Below are positions 17,272-20,308 of a stretch of 20,308 bases of DNA, in pieces (within the stretch, counting starts at the first letter, position 1; every line of letters starts with the position of its first letter). A program made the position numbers and the translations under genes. The stretch comes from Chara braunii (lineage: Eukaryota > Streptophyta > Charophyceae > Charales > Characeae): the NCBI GenBank assembly GCA_003427395.1, contig BFEA01000016.1, forward strand, positions 5,534,982 to 5,555,289, given 5' to 3'. The notes beneath the pieces are model-generated. The model was not told the origin of the DNA. It saw nothing but the letters and a program-made list of their open reading frames with translations, and did no database searches.

Positions 17272-19439
17272 GATTCAGAATGTCAGAGAATACAGATGTG
17301 CATGCAAAGCAGATACCTCACCTGCACAGTTGGGTTTGCCACATCTTCAATTCTTCTGAGAGAAGCAGCTAATGCCTGCAAAGCAACTCATCAACACCTC
17401 CTGTCAGTCAATATATTGTTTTCTTTTTTTGCCCCTTGTGGATGTGTGTGCTTAAAGGGGTTACCCGCTAACATTATTGCATTCATCTGATTCTATCAGG
17501 ATGTGATTGGTTTACAAACAGTTACATGTGTACTATTCGAGGCTGGGCACAGTCAATCAACTGTTTGCATATTGGGTGTGCCTTCTTCTTCTTTCCTCCT
17601 GACCATTTCTCGATTTGTGTGCATCATCTCTAAGCAGGGGTCGTGCTTCTTCAGATCTTCTCCGTATCATTCCATCTCTTATCAATGTCCCAAAGGATAG
17701 GACCTGGTTTCAAATTATAAAAAGTTCTTAGGTTTCCCTTCAGAAATTTGCACTCTTTCCAGTTGAAGCCCAAAAGTTGGGACATGAAACAAAAATAAGC
17801 CCATTTGACTCATGGCCGTGCACCGACTAACATGAGATTCATAACAGTCCTTTTGTTCTGGTAAAATGAACAGATGATCAAGAAAAAAAGAGAAATAATA
17901 GCCTGTATCTGGCTTGCTGCCGAATGGTACACACATGTGACCGTTGATGAACAAACCGTGAAAAACTCCTGACTGATGCAGTAATGTTCGGGCGTAAACC
18001 ACTTTCAAAAAAGAGAGAGCTAATACCCAAGAATTACACTAGACAAGGTGAGAAGAATGGGTGTCTAGGGTCAGATTTCATACGAATGAATGAAAACCCT
18101 GCTTCTGAAGAATCATAGAGCCTTGCGTGTTATGATGAGTGATACTACATTGAGCCTTACATCCACACATACAGCGCCCTTCCCTTCTGCTCTCCACTGT
18201 CCCCCTCCATCCTCTGGCCATCCCCTCAACCCCCGTCCTCAACCCATCCCAGGCTTGCTCAACCGTCCACTACCTGCCATGACCCCCTCCTCCCCCCCAA
18301 AAAACAGTCAAACACCACAAACACACTACAGGTCACGGGATCAAGTCCCGCAAAGCTGCAAAGCTCCGGAAAAAGTTAGAAAAAGCCTAACTACTTAGTG
18401 TTACACCCGCTGAGACCTGCGATTCATTGCATTCTTACCCCCCCCCCCCCGGGAGCGAGGACCCCGAGCTAAGCCTCGTAGGCGCACACGACTGAATTCG
18501 CAGACTTGAGAAGTTCCTTCCGCGTAAACCATCGATCCTCAGTACGAGGTTGGAAGCAGAACTTCACAAGGTATTCACAATCGGGGCCTGTGCCCCAAGG
18601 TATTCAAATCGCTGGCAAGAAGATGAGCGGACAGAGAGAATAGAAAAGAGAGTAGGCTAAAGTAAGTAGGGAAGTAGTATAGCTGGTTATAGCATAAAAA
18701 AACAGCTGACCTGTTGTTGTTTTGATGTTCGAAGGTGTGATGTCGGGCTTTCATTTTCAAGGAAACTTCAGCACAACTGTGTTCTCATTTGGTGTGATCT
18801 TCTTGACTTGTCAACCTGCTTTCGACTTTGCTCTCATGTTGCTTGTTCTATTTTTGTGTCTTCGCTGCTGTGGAAAAAATGTGTTCTCATTGGAGAGGTT
18901 CCTTGGCATCAGCACTCTGTCTACGTCCCTGAGTTTTGCTTCAGATTTTTTGCCAAAAGTTATGGTCAGCCGCCGCCCCTCGCTCCTCCCCCCTCCCCCC
19001 CCCAAGCAGCTGGTCGGTCGACCCTTCGCACACCAGCGTGTATACCACCACAGGCCAAAGATTTGCTGGGGGAAGCGGAACTTTAAAGCTGACAAGGACA
19101 GCTTATTTAGAGTGAGTTCTTAAAAAACTGGTATGAATTTTCAGTTTTGTCAAGGGGAAAGGAACCACAAAACTTGCAAAAACAAGAAAAAGTTGGTGTT
19201 ACCTCAACACCTCACCTTATTGCTGGAAATATCCAACTGGAATCCTTGTTCTTTGCAGCACTGCAACCACACAATTTCAGACAACAAACAAAATCCATTT
19301 GCCAAGTATGAGAAAGAGATTCATTTTACAATCTTAATCTTGTCTCCCTCCATTCTGTTTTTCACTTCTTGCTTCCACCTCAATTACAGTCCTTTACAGC
19401 CTGGGAGACTTTCCTAAACCATCCTATATATATATATAT
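17272..19439. other. Unassigned DNA with simple repeats
   Basis: No gene was recognised. Features seen are a run of 13 C (18,438-18,450); a hairpin GGGGC-CTGT-GCCCC (18,583-18,596) between two near-identical AAGGTATTCA repeats (18,568-18,583 and 18,597-18,611); a C-rich patch at 18,170-18,300; and a (TA)n run at about 19,427-19,439. The longest frame, 18,722-19,123 (133 codons), has a hydrophobic stretch in its first half and a proline patch but no recognisable domain, so I do not call it a gene. Confidence 0.45.
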
Positions 19440-19760
19440 TGTCTCCTAGGCTACCAGCGGCGCTCCGCCTTGCATGCCCAGCCAGGCACCCGTGCAGGTC
19501 GCCCACCAAAATCAGCCCAAAGTTCCAAACCCATGCATATAGAAACCTGGCTGGCTCGACCTCGCGGCCACGTTGCTACTTTGTGGTGGCACAGCGCCAG
19601 AGGGCGGGCACAAGAGGGCAGAGGGCCACTGTGGTGGCAGCAGGCGCACGGCGGCGATAGCCGGGCTGCTGGGGCGCATTGCCGGTGTTGGTGGTGGTCT
19701 CCGGGAGAAGAGGAGCACACTGTGGGGGAAGGCTCAGAGAGACTTTCCCGAACCGTATTA
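19440..19760. other. GC-richer patch, possible exon or decayed element
   Basis: This patch is visibly richer in G and C and in CpG than its neighbours, with open frames of about 165 codons on both strands (19,470-19,976 plus; 19,451-19,948 minus). The predicted peptides are Arg-, Pro-, Cys- and Trp-rich in the way random GC-rich frames are, and I recognise no domain. It may belong with the RT-like remnant to its right, since a minus-strand reading would place it downstream of that fragment. Confidence 0.3.
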
Positions 19761-19965
19761 GCAAGTTTCCTTGAGCCGAAATGCTTTGAGCTTATCAACA
19801 CTTTGCTCCTCTTGGAAGGGCTGCAGGTATGCTTCCCCGAAAACGACCGCTCTTCGAGCGGCCTCATCTCGTATAAGTGCCAGGGGGCTTGCAAGCAGCA
19901 ATTCGGACATCTCCGCCGAATTGAGCAGAGCCCTTCGGTACTTCTCACTTTTGTTTTATATCATA

Positions 19966-20178
19966 TCATAGACTGATAGAGCCTAAGGCGGCACGCCCGT
20001 CAGTCAGGGCGTTAAGAACAACTTTACATAATAGAGGTGTGAAGCACAGGCTCGTAAGAGCTTGTGGAGTTCTGGGAATATGCACTTTGCCTACATTGGT
20101 TTTGTATCCCGCTTTAAGTGACCCTTTCACCAGCGCTAGGAATTTCTCACAGGCAACCTCTTTTTTTATAATTTGCAT
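19966..20178 (-). pseudogene. Possible group-II-intron-type RT fragment
   Basis: The minus-strand frame of 70 codons contains LVKGSLKAGYKTNVGKVHIP, then RTPQ, then TPLLCKVVLNAL. This resembles the stretch leading to RT motif 4 in group II intron-type and mitochondrial RTs, where a LKAGY-like helix precedes (G)TPQGSxxSPLLCNxYLxxLD. The Gly-Ser after PQ and the following residues are displaced by an insertion containing a short palindrome, so the motif is broken. Further along the minus strand another frame reads SEKYRRALLNSAEM and DKLKAFRLKE before a stop, but no YADD box is visible. It is unlike the LINE RTs on the left. It could be a decayed organellar fragment or chance similarity. Confidence 0.35.
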
Positions 20179-20308
20179 GATAACGTTGTGATCTACTATA
20201 TATTGTCACATCACTACAAACTAAAAGAGCGCACTTTGCGGAACAAAGAATAAAAGCAAAAAACGGGCACAGTGATAACATGCAAAAATAAAAATAAAAA
20301 GAAAAACA

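Noticed and set aside
18530-18560. A large-subunit rRNA sarcin-ricin-like AGTACGAGG.
   Set aside because: The match stops after nine bases and the surrounding sequence does not follow rRNA. It is part of a small CCTC...GAGG palindrome.
18722-19123. A 133-codon plus-strand open frame as a host gene.
   Set aside because: It has no recognisable domain, runs through a C-rich low-complexity patch, and overlaps other open frames of similar length on both strands.
19740-19800. A group II intron domain V (minus-strand AAG-GAAA-CTT hairpin followed by ACGGTTCGGG).
   Set aside because: The 5' arm that should pair with ACGGTTC is absent, so the domain V fold is not supported.

Overview
This is a eukaryotic, gene-poor, transposon-dense stretch. 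No intact host gene could be recognised. About three quarters of it (1 to ~15,240) is a pile-up of APE-type non-LTR retrotransposons (LINEs) of one related lineage. The copies have an exonuclease/endonuclease/phosphatase-type endonuclease, a reverse transcriptase (RT), and a C-terminal CX2CX9HX4C knuckle in a zf-RVT-like context. That architecture is typical of L1-like elements of plants, algae and some fungi or protists. Plant-type TTTAGGG motifs occur inside the 3' UTRs. These hints suit an alga, plant or protist, but the host cannot be named from this sequence. Element names used here (NLR-1 to NLR-5) are my own labels.

Layout. NLR-1 is a 5'-truncated LINE starting at 68 and ending with a poly(A) at ~11,842, flanked by a 17-bp target-site duplication (TSD; 51-67 and 11,843-11,859). 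NLR-2 (4,301-10,835) sits inside the NLR-1 3' UTR and has its own 17-bp TSD (4,284-4,300 and 10,836-10,852). NLR-2 appears to begin with an inverted 5' segment (twin-priming-like), then the C-terminal part of ORF1, a nearly complete but decayed ORF2, and two successive 3'-end modules. NLR-3 (~12,065 to ~15,240) is an older copy interrupted by a 120-bp DNA-transposon MITE (12,880-12,999, 8-bp TSD) and by NLR-4 (13,147-14,428, 17-bp TSD). NLR-4 is in turn interrupted by a ~184-bp tRNA-derived SINE (14,173-14,356, 16-bp TSD, A and B boxes). NLR-5 (17,091-17,257) is a solitary 3' tail of the same LINE lineage with a 14-bp TSD.

The LINE copies end in a shared ~170-200-nt 3' module containing several short hairpins. 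At least one hairpin shows compensatory base changes between copies, so it is probably a selected RNA structure, plausibly the signal by which the LINE RT recognises its own RNA. Every coding copy is broken by stops or frameshifts, and NLR-2 has also lost catalytic residues. The autonomous source elements must therefore lie elsewhere.

The right part (15,300-20,308) is mostly unassigned DNA. It holds a 3 x 69-bp minisatellite, NLR-5, small palindromes, a GC-richer patch (19,440-19,760) and a possible minus-strand fragment of a group-II-intron-type RT (19,966-20,178) studded with short palindromes.
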